Part shown: positions 1 to 5,616 of the stretch, piece by piece
How the letters are laid out: each line of letters opens with the position of its first letter
Position numbering within the stretch: position 1 is the first letter of the stretch
Assembly (NCBI GenBank): GCA_026985655.1
Contig: JALSQB010000212.1
Coordinates: 1-7,184, forward strand
Origin: Campylobacteraceae bacterium
GTDB lineage: Bacteria; Campylobacterota; Campylobacteria; Campylobacterales; Sulfurovaceae
Direction: 5' to 3'
DNA length: 7,184 bases
Made by a program: the position numbers and the translations under genes
Notes under the pieces: generated by a model
What the model was told of the DNA's origin: nothing
What the model saw: only the letters and a program-made list of their open reading frames with translations
Databases searched by the model: none

Positions 1-353
1 CCTTTAGCACCGTGAACTGCTTTAAAAGCGTTCCATTGGCTTAGAGAGTTAAAAGAGATGCTATCGACCTGTTTTATCATTTTTTTAAGTTGCTCCTGTT
101 CAAAAGCAGGTGCATAGAGATGAATATATTTCGCCTTTGCTTCCTGTGCCATTTGAAGCTCTTTGGGTGAAGCAATGCTCATACCAGAGAGATTTTGAGC
201 AATAATCGGCGTTATGCTAGGTTCATTAAAGCTTTTAAGTGTATGGAGGATTTTAATATTGGCTTTTTGTTCTAGCTCTTGGAGTTTACTTAGATTATGT
301 AGAAGCTTTTTTTGATGGAGTATGAAGTATGGGGTTTGCATACTTCTACTCAT
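1..353 (-). CDS. nspC: Carboxynorspermidine/carboxyspermidine decarboxylase-like PLP enzyme, N-terminal part
   Basis: The first 117 residues of a fold-type III (alanine racemase-like) PLP decarboxylase; the rest lies beyond the left edge. The start MQTPYFIL, the segment HTLKSF with the likely PLP-binding Lys40, the block SGMSIASPKEL, and YAPAFEQEQL followed by ISFNSLSQW match the usual order in NspC proteins. The family decarboxylates carboxynorspermidine or carboxyspermidine in the cytoplasm, the last step of the dehydrogenase-dependent polyamine route used by Vibrio and Campylobacter. The ATG at 353 overlaps the end of the aminopropyltransferase gene by 8 bases and has a GGGAG eight bases or so upstream. 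An internal ATG at 341 (MQTPYF) would fit the family N-terminus better but has a weaker SD. A diaminopimelate decarboxylase is less likely because the Lys lies in a TLKSF rather than a YALKAN context. Whether the substrate is carboxynorspermidine, carboxyspermidine or something special to this operon cannot be seen. Confidence 0.8.
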   Translation of the reverse strand, partial: MSRSMQTPYFILHQKKLLHNLSKLQELEQKANIKILHTLKSFNEPSITPIIAQNLSGMSIASPKELQMAQEAKAKYIHLYAPAFEQEQLKKMIKQVDSISFNSLSQWNAFKAVHGAK

Positions 354-1866
354 ACCAAATCTCCCAACCTTTATCGTAATATTCAATGAGTTTATGGGTA
401 CTTAATTTGTTAGGTTCAACCTCTATTTCGGCAATGTCTTTAGCAAAAATCTCCATACGTCTTAACACGGCATTGTTGAGGTACTTTAAACTCTTTTTTG
501 GGTGTAGTTTTTCAAAATGAATGGGAAACTTAGATGCCATGACGAAACCCCATTCTCCAAAACTTGGTACATAGGTGTGGTAAGCTTTTGTTTGTAAGCC
601 TGTGCTACTCATTGTTTTTTTGATGCACCAAAAAGCTTTGTTGGTAAACAGTGGAGAGGAGGCTTGGGTGACCATCGCTCCTGAACGTGAAAGATGATTG
701 TTTAAAATCTTGTAAAAAGTTTGCGAGTAGAGTCGGCTTAAAGAGAGGTTGTTTGGGTCGGGTAAATCTAAGATAATCACATCATAAAGTGCTTTGCTTT
801 TCTCTATAAACTTCCACGCATCTTGATTGACAACGGTGACAAGAGGATTGTCATAGGCATTGTCGTTTAGTTTACTAAGTATTGGGTTCTCTTTAAAAAG
901 TTTGGTCATAGCTGGGTCTAAATCAACCAAGGTTACTTTGCCTATGTCGTCATATTTTAACACTTCACGCAGTGCCATACCATCACCTCCACCGATGATG
1001 AGAACATTGTCATGTTTTGGGGTGCTTAACATAATAGGGTGGATTAAAGACTCGTGGTATCGGTGTTCGTCAAGGCTGTCAAACTGAATTGAACCATTGA
1101 TGTAACATTGAATTCTGCCTTTGTTTCCTGTAATAACAATTTTTTGGTAGGCTGTTTGAGCTGTGTAGATAATATTGTTTTTGTAGAGTTTATTTTCTAT
1201 TAAAAGGGTAAGTTTACTTGATTGCCAAAATCCTGACACTAAGATGACAAAAACTGTCAATAGGTAAAGTAGGTATTTTTTACTAAGCATCTCACGAAAG
1301 ATATAGTAGGAGATTGAGGCAACAAAGAGGTTAAGCATTCCAAAGAGAAATGAGGTCTGCATCAGTCCTAAGTGTGGCACTAGCACCAAGGGAAAAAGCA
1401 GTGAAGCAAACAATGCCCCTATGTAGTCCATCGTAAAAACATTGGAGATATTGGTTTTAAGTGAAAAACGCTCTTGGAGTATGCGAATAATTAAAGGTAT
1501 CTCAATCCCTAACATCGCTCCTAGTGAGATGGTGACAAGGTAGAGAAATGCATCATAGTTCTCAATGTAGGCGAAAGAAAAAAACAAGATAAACGCTGAG
1601 AAGCCTCCTAAAAGAGCAATAAAGAGTTGCAGTTTAACAAAAGCTTTCTCTAACTCTTTTTCAATGAAGCGTGAAACCCAAGCACCCACACCCATTGAGG
1701 ACATAAACAGCCCAATTACCAAAGAGAAGTGGTAGATGGAATCTCCCAACAAATAAGAGGATAGCGTCCCCTCTATGAGTTCATAGACAAGTCCTGAAAT
1801 GGCAATGAGAAAGGTTCCAAAAAGAAGGGCTAACTCTTTGCTTTTGTTGTCAATACTACTAGACAT
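346..1866 (-). CDS. Membrane-bound polyamine aminopropyltransferase (seven-TM + spermidine synthase domain)
   Basis: A 506-residue fusion. Residues 11-214 hold about seven hydrophobic segments (near 11-35, 45-65, 76-98, 104-130, 147-165, 170-190, 198-214). Residues 225-445 are a spermidine synthase domain of the Rossmann methyltransferase fold. Visible motifs are YQ at 240-241, the DEHRYHES stretch at 266-273, the AdoMet-site loop GGGDG at 292-296, LVDLD at 313-317, QDA at 348-350 and DLPDP at 367-371. The catalytic Asp region (DxxDP) is therefore intact. The ribose-binding acidic residue is Asp315 where classic SpeE has Glu. The family moves an aminopropyl group from decarboxylated AdoMet to a diamine or polyamine. 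The membrane half suggests this happens at the inner membrane, perhaps on an exported or membrane-bound acceptor (inference). Its ATG overlaps the stop of the DUF350 gene as TAATG, and no SD is visible, so translational coupling is likely. Soluble SpeE proteins are about 280-300 residues, so the fusion is a distinct subfamily. Confidence 0.88.
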   Translation of the reverse strand: MSSSIDNKSKELALLFGTFLIAISGLVYELIEGTLSSYLLGDSIYHFSLVIGLFMSSMGVGAWVSRFIEKELEKAFVKLQLFIALLGGFSAFILFFSFAYIENYDAFLYLVTISLGAMLGIEIPLIIRILQERFSLKTNISNVFTMDYIGALFASLLFPLVLVPHLGLMQTSFLFGMLNLFVASISYYIFREMLSKKYLLYLLTVFVILVSGFWQSSKLTLLIENKLYKNNIIYTAQTAYQKIVITGNKGRIQCYINGSIQFDSLDEHRYHESLIHPIMLSTPKHDNVLIIGGGDGMALREVLKYDDIGKVTLVDLDPAMTKLFKENPILSKLNDNAYDNPLVTVVNQDAWKFIEKSKALYDVIILDLPDPNNLSLSRLYSQTFYKILNNHLSRSGAMVTQASSPLFTNKAFWCIKKTMSSTGLQTKAYHTYVPSFGEWGFVMASKFPIHFEKLHPKKSLKYLNNAVLRRMEIFAKDIAEIEVEPNKLSTHKLIEYYDKGWEIWYE

Positions 1867-2078
1867 TAGTGAATGGCTGAGGAGATAATCAAGCCCAATG
1901 CAATTATCATTGAGCCTAAGACAATGGCTAGGGCGACATTACCCTCTTGGGCTATTTTTTTGTTGATAGAGTATTTGGTTGCCATCTCAATAAGACCTAA
2001 GGTCACTAAAAAGACAAATATGCCTATTGCTGAATATACCAATGTTGATAAAATTCCATCTATGTGTAACTGTTCCAT
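1866..2078 (-). CDS. DUF350 family small inner-membrane protein
   Basis: A 70-residue protein with two membrane segments (about 10-32 and 47-68). They are joined by a polar loop and the motif EGNVALAIVLGSMIIALGL, which fits the DUF350 pattern of a GN-A-A stretch at the start of the second helix. E. coli YjfL, a known member, has two such units in about 130 residues; this protein has one, so it would need to pair with itself or a partner. Its biochemical role is unknown. DUF350 genes are often found beside spermidine synthase-like or glutathionylspermidine synthase-like genes, as here (from memory of family neighbourhoods). The ATG at 2078 has an AAGGA seven bases upstream, and the stop overlaps the next ATG by one base. 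Confidence 0.82.
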   Translation of the reverse strand: MEQLHIDGILSTLVYSAIGIFVFLVTLGLIEMATKYSINKKIAQEGNVALAIVLGSMIIALGLIISSAIH

Positions 2079-2099
2079 AATTTTTTCCTTTATAAAGTT

Positions 2100-2285
2100 T
2101 TATTTTCCGTAACCATACGAGCTAGAGTTGTAAGAGGAGCTACTTCCCCAAGAACTACGGTGAGAGTTTGAACGAATGCTCTCTTTTTCCACTGTTTTCA
2201 CTGCTTCTTGTCCTATGCCATTGTAGGTAAGATAGCTTGTAACACCTCCTAGGAGTATAAAAAAGATTATAATAAATTTTGCCAT
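2100..2285 (-). CDS. Small one-TM protein with Ser/Tyr/Gly-rich tail, unknown function
   Basis: A 61-residue protein I do not recognise. Residues 2-20 are strongly hydrophobic (an anchor or an uncleaved signal; there is no Cys for a lipoprotein site). A charged linker (QEAVKTVEKES) follows, then a low-complexity tail of Ser, Tyr, Gly and Trp from about residue 38. The gene is real rather than chance: its ATG has a well-placed TAGGAG seven bases upstream, it begins two bases after the last base of the preceding stop codon, and it is followed 21 bases later by the DUF350 gene. The Ser-rich tail would be extracytoplasmic if the hydrophobic segment acts as a signal anchor with its start inside. 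A role as an accessory subunit for the neighbouring membrane proteins is only an inference from position. Confidence 0.7.
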   Translation of the reverse strand: MAKFIIIFFILLGGVTSYLTYNGIGQEAVKTVEKESIRSNSHRSSWGSSSSYNSSSYGYGK

Positions 2286-2286
2286 T

Positions 2287-3627
2287 TTATACTCCTACCA
2301 TAAGTTCAAAAATTTTACGCAGTGATGCCCACATAAAAAAAGCCACAAAGGGGAAGAAGATAAGATATTTAAAAATTGTAATAAAAAAGCCTCTCTCTTC
2401 CTCTTCAAGTTTTCGTGTGTAGTCAATTTTTTTAATCCAATAGAGTACCCAAACTATTACAATAAGCATCAATATCCAAGCAAAATAGTTTAAACGAATA
2501 ACCCCTTGGCTTAGATAGACTACAATTGATGAAGAAAAGCTACTGTCTATTGGTGAAACGGTTAAGTTGTAGTCGCCCTTTGGTAGGTTTAAATAGACTA
2601 GAACCTTTTTAGCGTTACGCTCCCAAGTGGGAAGCTTTAAATTACTTGTTGTACTAATTTTAGGGTTCAGGTAGCTAATCGTTTTGTTAATTGAAAAGAG
2701 CGTCTCTTCGTTTTGTTTAATGGCGATGTTAAAGTTGTTTAGCTCTTTTTTTGAAGAGGCATAGAACTTAAGTGTGGTTAAATACTTCTTAGAAGAGATA
2801 TGAAAGGCTTTTGACTTCTCTTGGGTATTTGAAGCTGATAGATTGCTAACAGGAATACCTTTTCCTGCAATGTTTAAGACAAAAAGTAGCACAAGTACCA
2901 AAGCCAGTGTTACGGCTGATATTTTCAAAAAGGGTTTAAAAAAATCATTGCCAAAGCCTAAAAGTTCATGTACGCCATTGTTTGGTTCTTGCTCATCTTT
3001 AGGCACATCAAAGGCATCGTAAACCAGTTGATTATCAAGATATTTAGAGGCATAAAACTCTACTTCATTTTTTGTCTTCTCCATGCTAATGCCCACAGGA
3101 GGGGCATACATATCAATAATTCTTACCTTATCATACTTCTTAGCTACCCAAGTGAGTTCGCCCTCAATGTAGTTAATTTGGGCTTCATAAGGTGCTTCAA
3201 CTTTGTAGTCTATATCGTTTATTTGAATTGTTTCAATACGATTCATATCTTCCCAAAGCAAAAGAGGCAGGTGGCGTTCACGTTTAGTGTAAATGGTATG
3301 CCCTTTTTCATAGGTGAGCCAAGCATAGCCATACAGAGGTGAAAAGAGTAAAAAATCGTCCCAAAAAAACGTATCGTCTATCTGTGTATAGGTAATACGC
3401 CCAATAATTGTGTAGTCAATATTTTCAAGTTTACCGTGCATTCCAATTTCAAAAGGCACAGAATGCATATGTTGGGTGTTTCTAAAATTGCCTAAAATCG
3501 CAAATTCATTGTCTATGTCTAAAATGCTTTTACAGTAAGCACAAGTGATGGTTTTAACACGTCCTCCACCATTAAACTGTAATGGGGCTGCACATTTTGG
3601 GCATTTGATTGCTTTTACATTAGGCAT
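2287..3627 (-). CDS. Membrane-anchored zinc-ribbon + DUF4178 protein
   Basis: A 446-residue protein. A zinc ribbon lies at the start, with Cys pairs at 9/12 and 29/32 (CPKC and CAYC). A DUF4178 domain spans about 60-200, recognised by the YTIIGRITY segment followed by FFWDDFLLFSPLYGYAWLTYEKG. One membrane helix is at about 231-253. A loop of roughly 125 residues (255-380) rich in Ser, Asn and Lys may form a periplasmic beta domain. Two more helices lie at about 380-398 and 414-436. DUF4178 has no established activity; its genes commonly sit beside membrane spermidine synthase-like and DUF350 genes, which fits this operon. The start ATG at 3627 is six bases past the upstream paralog; an AAAGG lies 11 bases upstream, a rather long spacing. 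The three-helix C-terminal half is not shared with the adjacent smaller paralog. Confidence 0.8.
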   Translation of the reverse strand: MPNVKAIKCPKCAAPLQFNGGGRVKTITCAYCKSILDIDNEFAILGNFRNTQHMHSVPFEIGMHGKLENIDYTIIGRITYTQIDDTFFWDDFLLFSPLYGYAWLTYEKGHTIYTKRERHLPLLLWEDMNRIETIQINDIDYKVEAPYEAQINYIEGELTWVAKKYDKVRIIDMYAPPVGISMEKTKNEVEFYASKYLDNQLVYDAFDVPKDEQEPNNGVHELLGFGNDFFKPFLKISAVTLALVLVLLFVLNIAGKGIPVSNLSASNTQEKSKAFHISSKKYLTTLKFYASSKKELNNFNIAIKQNEETLFSINKTISYLNPKISTTSNLKLPTWERNAKKVLVYLNLPKGDYNLTVSPIDSSFSSSIVVYLSQGVIRLNYFAWILMLIVIVWVLYWIKKIDYTRKLEEEERGFFITIFKYLIFFPFVAFFMWASLRKIFELMVGV

Positions 3628-3633
3628 TGGGCA

Positions 3634-4248
3634 TTAAACCTTTATCTCTAAAGGGTCAATCCATTGCCCTTTAAATGTCATTGTTTCATTGTCAGAAAGT
3701 TCAAGGGTAAGTAATTCACCATGCCCTCTACTTAAGTGAACATAAGTATGCGATTCATCTAGCTTAATGACTTCGGGGAGTTCCCCCTCAAAGCCAACAC
3801 AGACACCTGTACCTATTTCGGTTACTTGATACTCATTAAAATTTTGACCCACTTTAAAGGTGTGATTTTTTTTAAAAGGGAGTGAAAATTTTATTTTTTC
3901 TTCTAACACAAAATCCCCCTCATCAATACTTAACCAAAATTCTTGATTTTTGTCATCTTTTAAAAACCACTCTTCCCAAAAGCCACGACCATAAGAGTAG
4001 CGAATTTTACCTAGAGGTGTAAAACGCTTATTTTGAAATTTAAAGGGTTTGTGGAGTTGAATAAGGGAGGGTTCAGGGCTTAACACGGCACTCTGTCCTA
4101 TGAGTTTAACGGCATCATCTTCTAAAAAAATAGCAGAACCACAACTGTTACATTTGATAAGCTTGGCGTATTTGAAGTAAATATTTAATAAGTCACCACA
4201 TTGTGGACAGTTATGGCTTTTTTGTTCATCTTTATAAAGCATTGCCAA
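3634..4248 (-). CDS. Soluble zinc-ribbon + DUF4178 protein
   Basis: A 204-residue cytoplasmic protein with no hydrophobic helix. A zinc ribbon lies at the start (Cys14, Cys17, Cys33, Cys36: CPQC and CNSC), followed by a DUF4178 domain from about 74. The domain shows RFTPLGKIRYSYGRGFWEEW and then EFWLSIDEGDF, the typical EW and WL positions of the family. It is a paralog of the next gene downstream and the first gene of the apparent polyamine operon. Start choice is uncertain. The longest frame opens with TTG at 4248, with an AAAGGA five bases upstream; an ATG two codons later at 4242 has the same SD eleven bases upstream. The stop (TAA) overlaps a short decoy ATG, and the next gene starts six bases on. 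Molecular function is unknown. Confidence 0.78.
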   Translation of the reverse strand: MAMLYKDEQKSHNCPQCGDLLNIYFKYAKLIKCNSCGSAIFLEDDAVKLIGQSAVLSPEPSLIQLHKPFKFQNKRFTPLGKIRYSYGRGFWEEWFLKDDKNQEFWLSIDEGDFVLEEKIKFSLPFKKNHTFKVGQNFNEYQVTEIGTGVCVGFEGELPEVIKLDESHTYVHLSRGHGELLTLELSDNETMTFKGQWIDPLEIKV

Positions 4249-4312
4249 ATATTTCCTTTACGTAGATAGAGATTACACAGTAAGTACACACAAAAAGTCT
4301 ATACTTCTACTA

Positions 4313-4429
4313 AGCCTAACATAGAATGGTTCGTAAGCCAGTAATTTTTTACTAAGCTTATATAAATTTCAATGAAACCTCCCTAAATTCATTATATTCT
4401 TCCTCCCTTTTTCCTTCTATGTTAGGGCT
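4313..4429. repeat. Imperfect inverted repeat in the spacer between the Rpn gene and the DUF4178 operon
   Basis: AGCCTAACATAGAA at 4313-4326 is the reverse complement of TTCTATGTTAGGGCT at 4415-4429 except for one extra C. The arms are separated by 88 bases. The arms extend weakly outward (ACTA/AAAT sides), and no clear target duplication is seen. It could be the scar of a small mobile element of about 117 bp or a long-range leader stem. The interval also contains AT-rich DNA with no convincing gene. Confidence 0.55.
4391..4396 (-). promoter_or_regulatory. Candidate -10 box for the DUF4178/polyamine operon
   Basis: A perfect TATAAT on the minus strand, about 143 bases before the first gene of the operon. 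The hexamer 17 bases upstream (TAGAAG) is a poor -35; Campylobacterota sigma-70 promoters often lack one. It lies inside the inverted repeat of this spacer. No transcription start is proven. Confidence 0.35.
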
Positions 4430-4452
4430 AAATGGCTTTATTTTAAGCTCTT

Positions 4453-5331
4453 TTACAAACCCTTAATCTCCTCTTCACTAAGCCCTGTGATTAAAGCAAT
4501 GGTCTTAATGTCAAGATTTTGTGCCAATGAAGCTTTGGCTATTTCAATTTTTCCTTCCATTTTTCCCTCAATCTTACCCTCAATCTTACCTCTTTGATGT
4601 CCTTTTTTTTCTGCTGTATCAATAGAGTTGAGAAGGTCACGATAGACTTTTAAGTTTTTATGATATTGCTCTTGCTCTTCTTTGGATAGATTGATAAATT
4701 CAGCTTTTTTAAAAACTCTCTCAATAATATCTCCATTAAGCTTTGGGGGTATCTCTTGGAGTTGGTTAAGGTTTTGAAAGGTGTAGAGCCACCACTCTAA
4801 ATGGTTGGAGAGTTCCTCTTTTGTCTTTTTGAGTTTAGGGATTTCAACGTATATCATATTTAGATTTTCATACATTATCTCTTTGCTTGTTATCTCTGTT
4901 ATTTTTCCGTGATGCAGATACTCTGGAGAATTTTTAAATTTTTCCACTTCAAAATTGAGTAATCCAATAAAATAGATAGGGGTTAATTCAAAGTTCCATT
5001 TCCCTCTAATGGCTTGTTCTTGAATGGGAAAGGTAGTATAGTACAAAGCTCTACTTTGGAAATGTTCTTGATGGACTTTTTGCAACTCAACAATAAACTC
5101 TGAACCTTTTTCATCAATACAGTACAAATCAAAGATTGCTTTTCTATCTTCTGGGCTATCGGGAAGTAATTCGCCATTTTTAAAAGTGATTTTGGCTATT
5201 TTATCTTGACCCTCTAAACCCAATATATCATTAATGAGACTCTCTAAGAGTTCGGTATCCTCTTCATCTCCAAAGATTTTTTTAAAGCCATAATCGGTAA
5301 ATGGGTTTATATATTTTTCGTAAATGCACAT
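4453..5331 (-). CDS. Rpn family PD-(D/E)XK nuclease / putative transposase
   Basis: A 292-residue protein of the PDDEXK_2 (Rpn-like) family. The N-terminus YINPFTDYGFKKIFGDEEDTE is the family signature. The nuclease core is visible as Asp68 (AIFDLYC) followed by Glu82 and Gln84 in IVELQKVHQ, the E-x-Q form common in this family. The C-terminal tail carries four repeats of GK(I/M)E and a short helix with TGLSEEEI. Family members from E. coli (RpnA-E) are DNA endonucleases that promote RecA-independent recombination; whether this one is active is unknown. I chose the ATG at 5331 (MCIYEKY) because AAGGA stands six bases upstream. The frame is open to a GTG at 5412, but that stretch runs into the palindromic repeat and has no family similarity. 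It lies directly beside that repeat, which suggests it came with or landed on the accessory region. It is not a classic insertion sequence: no flanking terminal inverted repeats or target duplication were found. Confidence 0.88.
   Translation of the reverse strand: MCIYEKYINPFTDYGFKKIFGDEEDTELLESLINDILGLEGQDKIAKITFKNGELLPDSPEDRKAIFDLYCIDEKGSEFIVELQKVHQEHFQSRALYYTTFPIQEQAIRGKWNFELTPIYFIGLLNFEVEKFKNSPEYLHHGKITEITSKEIMYENLNMIYVEIPKLKKTKEELSNHLEWWLYTFQNLNQLQEIPPKLNGDIIERVFKKAEFINLSKEEQEQYHKNLKVYRDLLNSIDTAEKKGHQRGKIEGKIEGKMEGKIEIAKASLAQNLDIKTIALITGLSEEEIKGL
4543..4590 (-). repeat. Four tandem 12-bp units inside the Rpn gene
   Basis: Four consecutive 12-base units, each coding Gly-Lys-(Ile/Met)-Glu. 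The two upstream copies (4567-4590) are identical (GGTAAGATTGAG); the other two differ at several bases. Such EGK tails often vary in copy number between relatives, which would change tail length by four residues per unit without a frameshift. Confidence 0.8.
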
Positions 5332-5357
5332 GACTTTTCCTTTAGTTTTTTGGCTAA

Positions 5358-5363
5358 AGTATA
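5358..5363 (-). promoter_or_regulatory. Candidate -10 box for the Rpn gene
   Basis: TATACT on the minus strand, 26 bases before the ATG at 5331, which would leave a short leader of about 20 bases including the SD (AAGGA at 5338-5342). No good -35 is seen 17 bases upstream (CACCCC). The box lies just outside the palindromic repeat, so the gene may carry its own promoter. Confidence 0.4.
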
Positions 5364-5385
5364 GCGTAGTTTTTGTTTGGGGGTG

Positions 5386-5457
5386 GTTTGGGTTTTTTGT
5401 ATGCGTTAGCACGGAGAGAGACTGTGAGTTGTTTCACAGTCTCAGACCGTGGTAACG
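5386..5457. repeat. Palindromic repeat, copy 1 (nested hairpin)
   Basis: Positions 5386-5417 match 6994-7025 at 30 of 32 bases. The outer arms at 5404-5414 and 5447-5457 pair at 10 of 11 bases (CGTTAGCACGG against CCGTGGTAACG). Inside them is a second, perfect 10-bp-arm hairpin at 5418-5443 with a 6-base loop. Compared with copy 2, the only change in the centre is that GG-AGA-CC has become GG-AGA-hairpin-AGA-CC. No T-run follows on either strand, so it is not a standard terminator. Confidence 0.85.
5418..5443. repeat. 26-bp palindrome inserted in the repeat between two AGA triplets
   Basis: GAGACTGTGA (5418-5427) and TCACAGTCTC (5434-5443) pair perfectly over 10 bp around the loop GTTGTT. 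The unit is bounded by AGA at 5415-5417 and AGA at 5444-5446, where copy 2 has a single AGA (7023-7025). This is the picture expected of an insertion with a 3-base duplication, but an independent expansion of the hairpin is also possible. Confidence 0.7.
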
Positions 5458-5497
5458 AGTTAAAAAGCTTTTATTTGTTTTGTTAATCTTGGATTAT

Positions 5498-5527
5498 TTG
5501 ACATTTTTCATTGTAGCCTTTTGTAAT
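5498..5527 (+). promoter_or_regulatory. Candidate plus-strand sigma-70 promoter without an obvious gene
   Basis: A perfect TTGACA (5498-5503), an 18-base spacer and TGTAAT (5522-5527). It would start a transcript near 5534 that passes through the hairpin at 5566-5591 and then runs antisense to the two-TM protein gene. No plus-strand reading frame with an SD follows. It may be a chance match in AT-rich DNA. Confidence 0.35.
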
Positions 5528-5565
5528 TTAAAAGAGCTTTATTTTATTATTGTTATGCTTATGAG

Positions 5566-5616
5566 CGTGACGAAACTGGAGTTTCGTCACGAGGGAAAGT
5601 TCTAATCACTGGGGCG
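5566..5616. repeat. Second perfect hairpin plus the conserved TAATCACTGGGG box
   Basis: CGTGACGAAACT (5566-5577) and AGTTTCGTCACG (5580-5591) form perfect 12-bp arms around GG. They are followed by AGGGAAAG and TAATCACTGGGG (5603-5614). The same order, hairpin then AGG-AAAG then TAATCACTGGGG, is found at 7011-7065 although the stem sequence is different. The box supplies the last codons and the TGA stop of the adjacent two-TM protein gene. No T-run is present on the minus side, so use as a terminator is uncertain. Together with 5386-5457 it fills the 274-base gap between the Rpn gene and the next gene; the 108 bases between the two hairpins hold only AT-rich DNA and the candidate promoter. 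Confidence 0.75.

Noticed and set aside
860..1087. Plus-strand open frame of 75 codons inside the aminopropyltransferase gene
   Set aside because: Antisense shadow of the conserved GGGDG and YHES region; no recognisable protein features.
1873..2112. Plus-strand open frame of 79 codons over the DUF350 gene
   Set aside because: Antisense shadow of a well-supported small membrane protein gene with its own SD.
2968..3342. Plus-strand open frame of 124 codons
   Set aside because: Lies fully antisense to the DUF4178 domain of the 446-residue protein; no start signal or family match.
4983..5177. A second minus-strand frame of 64 codons within the Rpn gene
   Set aside because: Out-of-frame shadow covering the nuclease core; the main frame has the catalytic motif.
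5332..5412. N-terminal extension of the Rpn protein by 27 residues from a GTG at 5412
   Set aside because: It would run through the palindromic repeat block and the likely -10 box, has no SD of note, and the family signature begins right after the ATG at 5331, which has AAGGA six bases upstream.
5404..5457. Integron attC site
   Set aside because: The GTTAG...GTAAC ends superficially recall attC cores, but the right-hand bases do not fit GTTRRRY/RYYYAAC, the stem is nearly perfect instead of having the usual extrahelical bases, and no integrase is present.
5566..5591. Rho-independent terminator after the two-TM protein gene
   Set aside because: The stem is strong but no T-run follows on the minus strand (CTCATAAGC), so I list it as a repeat hairpin instead.
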